Origin: Prunus persica
Lineage: Eukaryota > Streptophyta > Magnoliopsida > Rosales > Rosaceae
DNA: 64,000 nucleotides
Assembly: GCF_000346465.2 (NCBI RefSeq)
Contig: NC_034010.1
Coordinates: forward strand, 28,374,787-28,438,786
Direction: 5' to 3'
In this document: piece by piece, positions 33,085 through 43,599 of the stretch
Layout: the number at the start of each line of letters is the position of its first letter
Numbering within the stretch: the stretch's first letter is position 1
Position numbers and translations under genes: made by a program
Notes under the pieces: generated by a model
Databases searched by the model: none
Seen by the model: the letters and a program-made list of their open reading frames with translations, nothing else
Told to the model about the DNA's origin: nothing

Positions 33085-35009
33085 ATGGAGACCATTCGAT
33101 CAACCTTCCCAATTTTCCAAACCAACCCAGTTTTCCTCACTCCCAAGCCTCTAAAACCCTTCAAGGTTTCCATCAAACCTCCACCACCAGACTTCAATTT
33201 CAGGTCAGAAATTTCAGACCACTCAAAAGCCACAATAGCCAAAACTCACCCTGAGTTGCTTGATTTGGCTGAAAATGGGACCTTGTTCTTCATCGACAAG
33301 AGCCGGTTTGGTCCAGTTCCGGCCTGGAGGACCGAGTTCGTCGAACCGGAGGCCATCTGGTTAGTTGGCACCACTCATATTTCTCAAGACTCTGCTCTGG
33401 AGGTTGAGCGCGTAGTCCGGGCAGTGAAGCCAGACAATGTGGTGGTTGAGCTCTGCAGAAGCAGGCAAGTTACTTGGAAATTAACGTTAAAGCGTCACAT
33501 AATTATAAGATGAGCAGTTCTTTTTTTTTCTTTTTTTTGGATGATCTTAACTTAAATTGTTGCAGAGCCCAATTTCAGAGCTGGGATTATGTATGCTAAT
33601 GCCTCCATGGATGGTGAGGCAGGCCAACAATTAAGGTCAAATATGTTCTCTTTGACTGGAACTGGGTTTTTTGGCGCCGTTGGTCGGAGCATAAACTTAG
33701 GTAACAAAGCAAGTTCGATCCCCTCTCCTCTCCGTACATTAAAATAACTCTTCGTAAAAATAAAAAATAAAAAAACTTATTTCTTGTACATTAATCTATT
33801 TGACATGAAATCAAGTTACTTTGCATTGAATTTTACGTGACAGGGGGTCAAACTGCTCTGGCATTACGAGTACTTTTGGCGGTTTTCTCATCAAAGATCT
33901 CGTCAGATACCAATCGTCCGTTTGGTGATGAGGTAGTTGAATGCAATTAAATTTATTAAAGATGTGTAATGTACTGCTGAAAATGAATGTCATTGTGATA
34001 TTAATTTGATTAATTGCAGTTCCGTGCTGCTCGAAAGGTCTCTGAAGAAGTTGGTGCTCAAATAGTTCTGGGGGACCGGCCGATTGAAATAACTGTACTA
34101 TGCTCTGCTGCAACAGAGGACTGTATTTGACCTGTACATTTCTTCATTCCGTTGAAAAATGTTTAACTTGTGTTTGCAGCTTGAAAGGGCTTGGAATTCT
34201 CTGAATTGGACAGAGAAACTGAGCTTGGTGGCCTCAGTTGTTCGTGGGATAACCTCACCATCTGATATGTCCCAAAAGAATCTCAAGGTTTTCTTTGCTA
34301 ATGCCTTTTGACATCTCTGAAATTATAACAGGATTAATGGAACTTAAATAATGTAAAAGTATCCAATAACTTCTAGATCATCATAAGTTTATTGATTCAT
34401 TCAAACAGAACATTTGCAGTGTCCTGAAATTTTCTTTCTTGATACATTTTTGCTGCAGGAATCAAGTGCAAGTGATGATGGCACATTTCAGCTTTATGAG
34501 CAGCTAAGTTCTTCATATCCTTCACTCCTCCAGCCTCTGATACATGAACGAGACACTGTAAGTAATACGTATCGTAATTTCAACCTTATTAATTAGTTTA
34601 CTGTCTATATATATAATCTTGATTCTTGAGTGACTTGGAACTGTGCATGATGAGTGTCTAAAGTAGCTAGTAAAAATAAAGGCCCCAACTACCTAGTGAT
34701 ATTGTGGTTGCTTGCTGGTGTTTTCAGTACCTTGCATGGTCTCTAAAGAGGAGCAAAGCTGTGAATAAGAGTAAGAGAGTGGTGGGGGTTATTGGAAAGG
34801 GACACATGAATGGTGTAATATATGCATTGCTAGCTGATCTGGGAGATCTGCGGTTTAGGGACCTTGTAGGACAGAGGCCTTCAAGTCAAGGTACCGACGC
34901 TAGTTCTAATGGCAAATGGGTTGTCAAATTGGTCCAGGACTTGGTCAGAGACACTGTCATTGGCACCCTCCTGTGGGCATTATATGAGCAGATAAAAGGT
35001 GGGCTATAG
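33085..35009 (+). CDS. TraB-domain protein
   Basis: Seven exons: 33085-33464, 33579-33700, 33844-33932, 34020-34094, 34180-34287, 34459-34557 and 34728-35009, giving 384 residues. The first intron begins with GC (AG|GCAAGT). No GT donor nearby keeps the frame, whereas the GC site restores CRSRAGIMYANASMDGEAG. The TraB/PrgY/gumN fold is shown by WLVGTTHISQDSALEVERVV, NVVVELCRSR, RSNMFSLTGTGFFGAVGRS, GGQTALALRVLLAVFSSK, GAQIVLGDRPIEITLERAW and GVIGKGHMNGVIYAL. The last of these contains the second conserved Gly-x-x-His. The N-terminus is basic and hydroxylated, compatible with organelle import. The position matches Arabidopsis AT5G52030 (recalled). The biochemical role in plants is not established; family relatives include membrane-associated metalloprotease-like proteins. 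Confidence 0.92.
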
Positions 35010-37080
35010 AGTAGAGTAGATTTGAAATCTCAAATGGCTGAAAATACAATCTTTCTTTTTGTATACAAATTTGCTCAGTTGCTCAGAGGCACCTCAAAAG
35101 AATTACAACTGGTACTTTACTTTGTTGTTAAGATTTTTACTGCTTGGGTAAGGATGTCAAACCAGCTTTATTTGTATGGTAAACTAACTCAGGATTATGT
35201 TCAAATTAAACATGCCATTGCCAGCCCTTTTGTAATTAATTAAGTGATAAGGATGTCATTAAACGAAATCCACGACAATTTAGCTAATCATATCTAAAGG
35301 AGGTGAAATTTTTGGAATGTAATAAATAGTTCTGGATTTTGATTTTCTTCCTTTAGTGGAAACCAGCCACTGAAAATGTTTCACCTGTGTGCGCTAGCTA
35401 TTGCAGATGCATGGCAGGGGGTGTGCTTGATGCATGAACACCACGCTAAATACAGAGGCAATATTGTCATTTACATGACTTAATTGCTTGTAAAACAATG
35501 GACTCAACTCAACCAAGGAAATTAGTGGTTTCAGAAACGAGGAGCCAATTGCCTAATCCTGGTTTTGGTTCTGAGATTCTGTATTGATGACAGTAATTAT
35601 CATATGAACAAATTAACTTTAGTTTTAATGGTAACTTAAGCCAGCCCTATTAGGCCACCAATTGGCAGAGTTTCTCAGGTTCCAGCCAAGATTTGTCTGA
35701 CTTACATAAAAATCCATTTCCCTCCAATTGAAATAAAAAAACACCTGAGGCTGTAAAGTACAACAGTACAAAATCCAGCAACATTTACTAGCATTTATAT
35801 TCAAATCTGGGAACTACTAAAAAACAAGTGAAATTTGTCCACGTTTCTCCCGACGAATTCTGCTGTAACGGACCTCATTTTCAACTTTTCATTTTTGATC
35901 AATAAGAGTTTTTTAGTTTTCATTTTAGAGATCTTACATGAAGTAGTTCTGAGTGAAACTAAAGAGACCTAACCCTTATATTTTCCTTCCTTTTGTCAAG
36001 CAATCAACATAATAACACTTGAAGGAATTCTTTTTCCAAAATAAAATGCATTTGGTAGTTCTTGAACAGTTTCGGTTTCTATCAACACGTGGTGACTGAT
36101 GCTAGCACATTCATATCAAACAAATGATTGGCCGTTAATCGTTAGATTAACAAACAGTTATTCGTTTGATCAGTTAATCGTTAGGGCATTAATAGTTAGT
36201 TTAATAAACAGTTTCTGGTTAAGTTGTTAGTTTGTTGAGCAGTTGTTTTAAGACATTCTACATTTCATTAATTATGTGATCGAAATAATTCTTCAATTAA
36301 ACTTCAACTAGTAAATCTTCAATACAAACCCCTAAAGCCTAGCCACTCTACATTCTTAAACACAATCTAGAGATGAGAAAAAAAGAATAACTTAAGGAGA
36401 AGCTATCAAGTTTGATATAAATTGGCTAGCCACTAGAAATGTAATAGAACATATACACATATTAATTCAATATGTGACAAGTAACTTGTCTGACTATAAA
36501 TTGGAGCATTCAAATGTTGTAGAAGTTGAAACTAACAAACATATATGTTAACTGCATAAGTGTATGAAGCATCTTAAATTAACTAAACGAATTAAATACT
36601 CTCTCGAACACGAGACAATTTTTTAAAATTTGAATTGCAAATAAAATGATATTCATTCCGTTTGAAAACTCGAAATTATAGTCCAAATTGGAAGACAAAC
36701 TTCCGTGGCATGCTATTAAATTGAAAGATTGTGAAATCCTCTTCACTAAGAACTCTATGTAATTAGAACCTCCCATGTTTGGTAAAACAAAATAAATGTC
36801 TATTTCACTCTAGATATTTCCATTAATTAGTGTGAAATAAGGGGGCGATGCATGTATGTCATCTTTGTAACTCACATTTCTGCACTGCATGCAATTGTCT
36901 GAGAAATAGCGAGAGAGGGAATTTGGATAAAGACAAGCTCCCTTTCTCTTTAAATTATAAGCCTTTTTCTTACACATGTTGCATCTTCATTTGATGTCAC
37001 TGCTGACTTAACCCAGAAGCATCTGGTATTATATATACCCCCTCTCAGTGTGCTTCAAGACACTTCATTCATTCCTAGCC
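35010..37080. other. Spacer with type-B regulator promoter
   Basis: No gene. The first 250 bp are probably TraB 3' UTR. A degenerate direct repeat of gttaatcgttag/aacagtt motifs occurs at 36132-36245. A TATA box, ttatatatacccc (about 37029-37040), lies 45-50 bp before the ATG at 37081, which places the transcription start near 37060. That argues against the upstream in-frame ATG at 37048. Confidence 0.55.
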
Positions 37081-40000
37081 ATGGATGCGGCTACAGAGAG
37101 GTCTGAGTTTAGGCAATCTTCTGCAAATACCAAACCCTCTTTCGTAGATATGATCAATATCTTGGTTGTGGACGACGATGCAACCACTCTAGCTATAGTT
37201 TCAGCAATGCTTAAAACATGGAGTTACCAAGGTATATAGATTCGTGCATGTCCTTTTTAGATCTCGTGTGTATGGTTAGGATTATGACAAGACTTTCTAT
37301 GCATTTACGTTTGTTGCTCAATTCCACGACAAGTTTCATTTTTATTAGTCAATTTCTTTGCATTACAAGAGTGGAATTACATGGAGTTTTTTCTAAGACT
37401 TTTTGCATGTCTTTTTCACTATAAGTGAGAATTTAAGTTGCGCTTGTTTTCTTATTCCTTACATAAATTGAAGTCTCAGTTATGTTTTTTTAATTTTGTT
37501 ATTTGTTTTTTAAATCCAACCTTTTCCCTTTCAGTAGATCTAGATCTCATCCTGTACTAGGTAAATTAGATCAGGTTTTCTTTTGTTTCGATGGATCCAA
37601 GAGAATTCTTTGGACTTTTTCTGCAGCTTTTTTCTGTAAGAATGGTTGATGAGAAAACTAAATATATGTGATATGCGATTAAGGTTTTTGTGTGTGTAAC
37701 TTTCCCGACTCAAACAAAAGGGGATGAATGTGCATCCAATTAGACAATTTTATTATATCTTGTATATGGTGATGATTATTGATTTCCTTGGCAAATAAGC
37801 GTAGCTTTATTTCTGAATTTCTTTTATAATAAGAAACGGCCCTTATAAGTCACAATTTTACTCCTTTGTTGGGTATATTGGTTTCCCTATTTGAAATCAA
37901 AGGGTAGCAAATTTTTTTATTTTTTTTATTTCCACTCCTTCATTAGGTATATATTATATATAAGGTCTTAGAGTAAATCCTTGATTCATGCATATATGTG
38001 TGTGTGTGTTTGTGAGGGTCCAAATGTGATTTCATTAATCCATGTTATATATATATATATATATATATATGTATACATATAAGAACGTTAAATGTTTTAC
38101 TACATCGTTCATTAATTTTCCAAGATTTAATTAATTCCTTTATTCAACTACATATATACTACACTAATTACATTCGGTTGTTGATTTTCAGTTGTCTCGG
38201 TTAGAAACCCTATCGATGCTTTGGCTACCCTTCGAGCGAGGAAAGGCATATTTGATCTAGTTGTTACAGATCTTCATATGCCTCAGATGAATGGGTTTGA
38301 ATTGCAAAAGCATGTCCATGAAGAATTTAAGCTACCTGTTATTAGTGAGTGTTAATTTTAAGTAGTAATTAAATAAACTAATCTCACACATATCCTTAAT
38401 AAAACTAACTTTGTTTAATTTTCTCAACGCAGTGATGTCCGCAGATGACAAAGAGAGTGTGATACTAAAGAGTTTAGAGGGTGGAGTTGTGTACTATATA
38501 GTAAAGCCTGTGAGCAAAGATGACATAAAGAATGTGTGGCAGTATGCTGTTGCTGCTAAAAAGGGTAAATCGGTTACCATAGAGGAAATAGAAAGTGCTC
38601 CAGGAGAAGCACCTGGTGAGGTCGAGGATGGAAGTTCTGAGACATCTTCCGATACTGACGAAGAAAAACAGGATAAAAAGGCCGAGGCCAAGGTCAAAAG
38701 GGCACGTAAGAGGCACAGGGAAGATGATAATGAAGAGCGTATGGTTGCCCCAAAGAAGCCAAAAGTGGTGTGGACAAATTCACTTCACAATCAGTTTCTG
38801 CTGGCCATCAGACACATTGGCTTGGACAGTATGCGACTGCTTATTTCCAATTATCTCATCTTTTCTTTCCTTTCGAATTATATGTGTTTATACGTATAGC
38901 TTACATTGTAAATATTTAATCTGATAACATTTGTATGCCTTTTTTCTCCTTTTCCTTTTGGGTTCATGCAGAGGCTGTGCCAAAGAGGATTCTCGAGTTC
39001 ATGAATGTGCCAGGCTTAACTAGAGAAAATGTAGCTAGTCATTTGCAGGTTTGTAGTTGTTATTCAATTAATCTATTAGAATTACTTATTATTATCTAAT
39101 TTTATGTGATTTTTTTTATTAGGAATTTTTAAAAATATTAAGTTCTTGTTAGCAACGATTCATCACTTGATCACATTCCATGCAAAGAAAGAAAACGTTA
39201 TCTATATATAAAAAGCAAAAAACAGAGAATGATGAAACATTCAAAATACCCGAAAATATCATTGGTTAATGTAAACATTAAGAATTGAAATTATTAATTA
39301 AATAAGAATGATATGATAAATTCATATTTTTTCATATTAAAAAAATTAAAATTAAAAACAAAATCAGTTAATATGTCCTACTTTTATGGAACATAACTAC
39401 TCATATTATTTTTTATTATATTAAAAATAAAATAAAAAATAAAAAAGAAAACCAATTGGCACATGCGTGAGCATGTGCCAAGGGCTAGTTTTATATGAAG
39501 ACACATCTTTTTGTAGCTAAATATATGGTAATATTAATGATTATTCTAGTGTTTTTTGAAAACTATATTATATGTATGTACTAAAAACCTTTTTTTTTTT
39601 TTCTTTTTAACCTTGATGATCATCTTGTTAACGATGGTTTGCATGAATTTGCAGAAGTATCGTATCTTCTTGAAACGAGTTGCGGAGAAAGCCAGGCTAT
39701 CCAAGTGCTTGTCCGAGAGGGTGTTCAGGTCAAGCTTTGCATTTGGCCATCCAGCACTAGTCTTCAACAATGTCCAACGAGACCAATATTATTCACAACT
39801 CCTCAACCCACAGCAAATGGGAACATCAATTGCCTCTACATTTCAACCATCAGCTGGAAATGGAAGCACCCTAGCTCTCACTGCTGCTGCTTCCAATAAC
39901 CTTGGCTCCATCCAATTCCCCAATTACCATCAATCTTCAAGCAGCAACAGCAGCAGATCCTTCCCTCAACTTATCGGTTCCGGCCAGTCACGTCTATTGA

Positions 40001-41266
40001 GCAATAATCAAGCTAACATTCTGTGCCAGCAACCAATGCTTGGTAATGGTAATGGGGATCAGCTACTTTGCCAAGCAAACCGCCGCACGGCAGCTTTTGG
40101 GGTGCAACAATTGATGAACACTTTTGGCAATGGAGGTATGTCCTTTGGCCTAATGAACAATAATATTGGTACAAACAGTTTGATGCAAGTATACCCACAA
40201 CAAAGTCAGCCAAGGCAGAATGGAGTTTTCACTTTCACCAATAACCCATTCAGCTACAACTTTGCTACATCAGGAAACCAGAACAGTTCAAGTTATACTC
40301 CATTGTCTTCAAGCTTCGAGAACATGGGGTCTAATGTTAACAATGTGAACCAGCGGGTGCCAAACTCCAGTCATCAGCTGGTTAGTAACTTTGCCGTATC
40401 CCAGATTATGAGCAGCAGTGGCAGAGAGCTAGTGGGATTAATGGGTAGTCAACCAGCTGGTATGCTCAATAATATTACTAACGATATTAATATTGGTGTT
40501 GGATATCCAAATGTGAGTCTCACTGGTGCATCAATTGGGAACAATAATGGGATTTTTAATTCTGGTTACATGGCTCAATTGGGAGCTTCTTCATCGTCGA
40601 TGTCTTCTTCTGCTGGGTTTGAGATTAGTGCTAGTTCTGCATACCAATTTCCACCAAGTTTGCTTAAGAACAATGGTGATGATCAGCAACAAAATGTTCC
40701 AGTGCTGCCACCGCCCGCAGGGAATATTAATGACCAATGTGGTCTGACAAATATGAATGTTGGGGGAGGAAATGTTGAAAATTCCCATAGTGGTGTCATG
40801 GATAATACTATTACTACAGATGCTCCTCCTACCTTGATCAACAACAACAATATTTCTCATGAACAAGAATTGGTCGGTGACATTGATGCCTTGATGCTCA
40901 GTAATCTGTTTATGGATCAGCAGAACAACTATGAACCTTCTCCTCCTCCTTTTGAGGTGCATATAATAAACCAGAAATTAATGATTTTCCTTTCATCCTA
41001 GTTAATATATATTATTTCAGCTATATATGTTGCTCTCTCTCTCTCTCTCTCTCTGTGTGTTCCCCCACAGAATTGTTTATTTCAATGTGTGCAGCAACAA
41101 GATGGAGATCAAGATCAACTTCCTCCCGACTTTGCTAGTTTCTTATATCAAGTTGAAGTGCCGGACCCTTCTGCCGACCAAGTTCCAAACCCTGACTCTT
41201 ACCATGTCGAAGATAATGCAGCTAATGAACAATCTTGGAACCAGGCATGCCTACTGATTGCATACT

Positions 41267-41333
<67 letters not shown>

Positions 41334-41667
41334 ACAGACACATATTATATTATCATAATACTAATTACTGGCAAATGTGTGACTGTGTGCAGCAGCAGGA
41401 GGGTGGTGATCAACAAGTAGTCAACCCCGAATTCGGTGGCAACGTCTTTGACTCAGAGGACTACAGCATATTATTTGATCCAGAGCACCCTTTTCAGGTA
41501 ACTCAACAATTCTATTTATAGTCATTTGTAGCAACCACGCACTTATATGATATATGAAATGGCTCTTTGATGATTTTTGCTAATGACGTACTCATTTTGT
41601 TTTACTTAAATTCTTGCAGGATTGTGACGATGATTTCTTAAATGCCATATTGGATGCTGATATGTAA
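37081..41667 (+). CDS. Type-B authentic response regulator (cytokinin signalling)
   Basis: Exons 37081-37231, 38192-38344, 38433-38828, 38972-39048, 39655-40956, 41071-41244, 41393-41497 and 41620-41667 give about 801 residues. The receiver domain (about 25-140) has the acidic pocket VDDD (30-33), phospho-acceptor Asp77 in [10 protein letters not shown], and Lys126 in VKPV, so it looks phosphorylatable. A charged linker with a basic stretch ([12 protein letters not shown]) follows. The GARP Myb-like DNA-binding domain comes next: [49 protein letters not shown]. The rest is an Asn/Gln/Ser-rich activation region ending [11 protein letters not shown]. These proteins receive phosphate from histidine phosphotransfer proteins and activate cytokinin genes in the nucleus. 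The donor after 41244 reads AG|GCATGC, a GC-type site of lower certainty. The 606-bp intron before 39655 holds a Helitron. Confidence 0.9.
39201..39488 (+). mobile_element. Non-autonomous Helitron in response-regulator intron
   Basis: The 288-bp element has all Helitron terminal marks. Its 5' end is TCTATATATAAAAAGC, preceded by A (39200). A 3' hairpin of 11-bp perfect stems with a GTGA loop (ttggcacatgc / gcatgtgccaa, 39456-39481) is followed after 3 nt by CTAG and then T (39489). Helitrons insert between A and T without target duplication, exactly as here. The interior is AT-rich and non-coding. It lies within the intron between the two parts of the GARP domain. Confidence 0.85.
41270..41335 (+). 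repeat. (CT)n microsatellite in response-regulator intron
   Basis: About 30 CT units, with a TT interruption near 41320, fill much of the 148-bp intron between the exons ending at 41244 and starting at 41393. A shorter CT run also precedes the acceptor of the previous intron (41034-41054). Confidence 0.9.
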
Positions 41668-41905
41668 TTTGTATTGAAAGCAGTCAAAAGCCGAGCAAGG
41701 ATCGATCCGAATCCAGTCCTTTGAAAAGTTTCTTAACTTAGTTTGATTGGATTTAGATTAGATAGATTACTTGTTAGCTATAGTAGTAGACACTAATATT
41801 GGTACATAACTTTGGCTATCTTGCTAGTTTGTCTTTTGCAAATTTGAGACTTTTTGATATGGTTTCCTTCCTTCTAAGACATTATAATTTGACATGTACA
41901 TGTTT

Positions 41906-41946
<41 letters not shown>

Positions 41947-42382
41947 TTAATTTGGGCCTGGGCAGGGCCTGCACCAAACACCATTGAGTAAGGCCTTGCA
42001 TCAGTTCTTCAGAACAATTAAAACAAATCAGATTTAGTCAACTCTTGCACCGTTAGCTTCCCAAAAATATATAATGGGAATGTTCAATACCAAAGCTTTC
42101 GAATGGAAATCTTGTGATAAGCAAAAAAATCTAAAATGAGAAACCAAACGCTAATTAAAAGTCTACCATTCTATTACCATCCCAATCAAATTTCCTCAAT
42201 CTTCTTCAATTTGATAATAAAAAACTAGCCGTTGGAGAAAATCCTTTCCAAAGCTAAACGCATGGCCCCAATACAAATAGATTTCTTCTTCCAAAAAGAT
42301 TTAGACACCACAAATCAAATCTTTTCTAAGATTTCTTCTTCCAAAACGATTGAGAAAATCTATTTTGGTGAGATTTTGGATC
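41668..42382. other. Spacer, response regulator 3' UTR to LBD 5' leader
   Basis: It holds a (CT)n run at 41907-41937. Just before the LBD start it carries a 22-bp near-perfect repeat (atttcttcttccaaaa, at 42281 and 42331, period 50). No separate gene is seen; two in-frame ATGs upstream of the LBD start (42350 and earlier) precede the conserved N-terminus. Confidence 0.55.
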
Positions 42383-43002
42383 ATGATCTCTGGTCGTTGT
42401 GCAGCTTGCAAGTATCTGAGAAGGAGATGTCCTTCAGATTGCATATTCTTTCCCTATTTTCCTCCCAATAATCCTGAAAGATTTGCCTCTGTTCATAGAA
42501 TCTATGGTGCCAGCAATGTTGCCAAAATGCTCCAGGTAATAATCCTACAAATTAAAGGTTCAAATGATTTTTTCACGACACTTTTCGATTCGTGAAGATT
42601 GAGTGTCACTAGACAAAATCTTTATTATATGTAACTATATCGTGTATTAGATCGATACATTCTTCCTTAATTACCAACTTGTGAGAAATTTATTTTGTAT
42701 TTATATCATCTCTAACTATGATTTCTTCCCTACTTATGACTCTTCTTCAGCAACTACCACACCATTTGAGAGGTGAAGCAGCCGATACTTTGTGTTATGA
42801 AGCTGAATGTAGAACACAAGATTGTGTGTATGGTTGTGTTAAGACTATTTCACAATTACATCAAGAAATAAACAAGGCAGAATGCCAACTAGCTAAAACA
42901 CGAGCTGAGATTGCCTTCATTAGCTCTAGTGGTGGACAAGGAAGGACTACAACAACCTCAACCTCAACCTCATTACCAATTACAAGTTCAACCCAACTTT
43001 AA
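42383..43002 (+). CDS. LOB-domain (LBD) transcription factor, LBD23/24-like
   Basis: Two exons, 42383-42535 and 42751-43002, join at CAG|CAA and give 134 residues. The plant-specific LOB domain is complete. The zinc-type Cys block is CAACKYLRRRCPSDC (C-x2-C-x6-C-x3-C), the GAS block is FASVHRIYGASNVAKML, and then comes QLPHHLRGEAADTLCYEAECR...DCVYGCVKTISQLHQEINKAE. The second Leu repeat is short and the tail after it is Thr/Ser-rich. Start MISGRCAACKY was chosen because family members begin a few residues before the first Cys; the frame remains open upstream to 42350. These are nuclear DNA-binding proteins acting in organ-boundary or lateral-organ development. The short length and sequence resemble Arabidopsis LBD23/LBD24 (recalled). 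Not every residue of the intron boundary is checkable, but both sites are canonical. Confidence 0.88.
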
Positions 43003-43599
43003 TTTCTCGCCGGACCAAATCAATGTTGGGGACACCCAATTTGGTTCTTCCTCTGAAGCTCCTTGGTTTACTTGATTTGATTTTTGTATGAAAAAAAAAT
43101 ATATATATTGTTAAGAGTTTATTTGTGTATGATGTTGCTGGAGTAATACATAAAGAGACAAGGTAAAAGTCAATTATCTGTACAAACACTCCAACAATAT
43201 TGGGGGAGGGAGAAGAATCAAACCTAAGACCTCAGGTAAAAAAGTACATATTTTTAACCACTCGAACAACAAACTCCTTGCACATATTTTTAGACGTATA
43301 ATTTCTGATTTTTTAAAGTACTTTTCAAATTATGAAGTGAGGGTCCAGAAACTCAATCAACCCAAACTAGTGGGCCAATAGTAATGAACCCAAGATTCCT
43401 AGTCCAAACTGGGCCGTCATGTTCAGCCCAGACTTGTAACCGGCAAAGATATTTTTGGCAAACCGACACTGCGCACGTGGTGGGTTCAGATGATAAAAAT
43501 ATCTTATTTTCCCCTTATTTTATTATTTATCCAAATGACTCGATCAATAAGAAAGGACCATTTGTATAAATATACTAAAATACAGGGTCCTTTTCAACA
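43003..43599. other. Spacer with SINE-like fragment
   Basis: LBD 3' UTR followed by intergenic DNA. A minus-strand segment (about 43275-43196) reads ttgttcgagtgg, then ggtttgattct about 45 bp on, then tctccctcccccaatattg. This resembles a decayed tRNA-derived SINE. No gene is seen. Confidence 0.4.

Noticed and set aside
36579..36776. 65-codon minus-strand frame between the TraB and type-B regulator genes
   Set aside because: Composition is AT-driven; there is no domain, splice context or promoter.
37048..37080. Upstream in-frame ATG of the type-B regulator
   Set aside because: It lies about 10-20 bp after the TATA box, before the expected transcription start, and adds residues not typical of the family.
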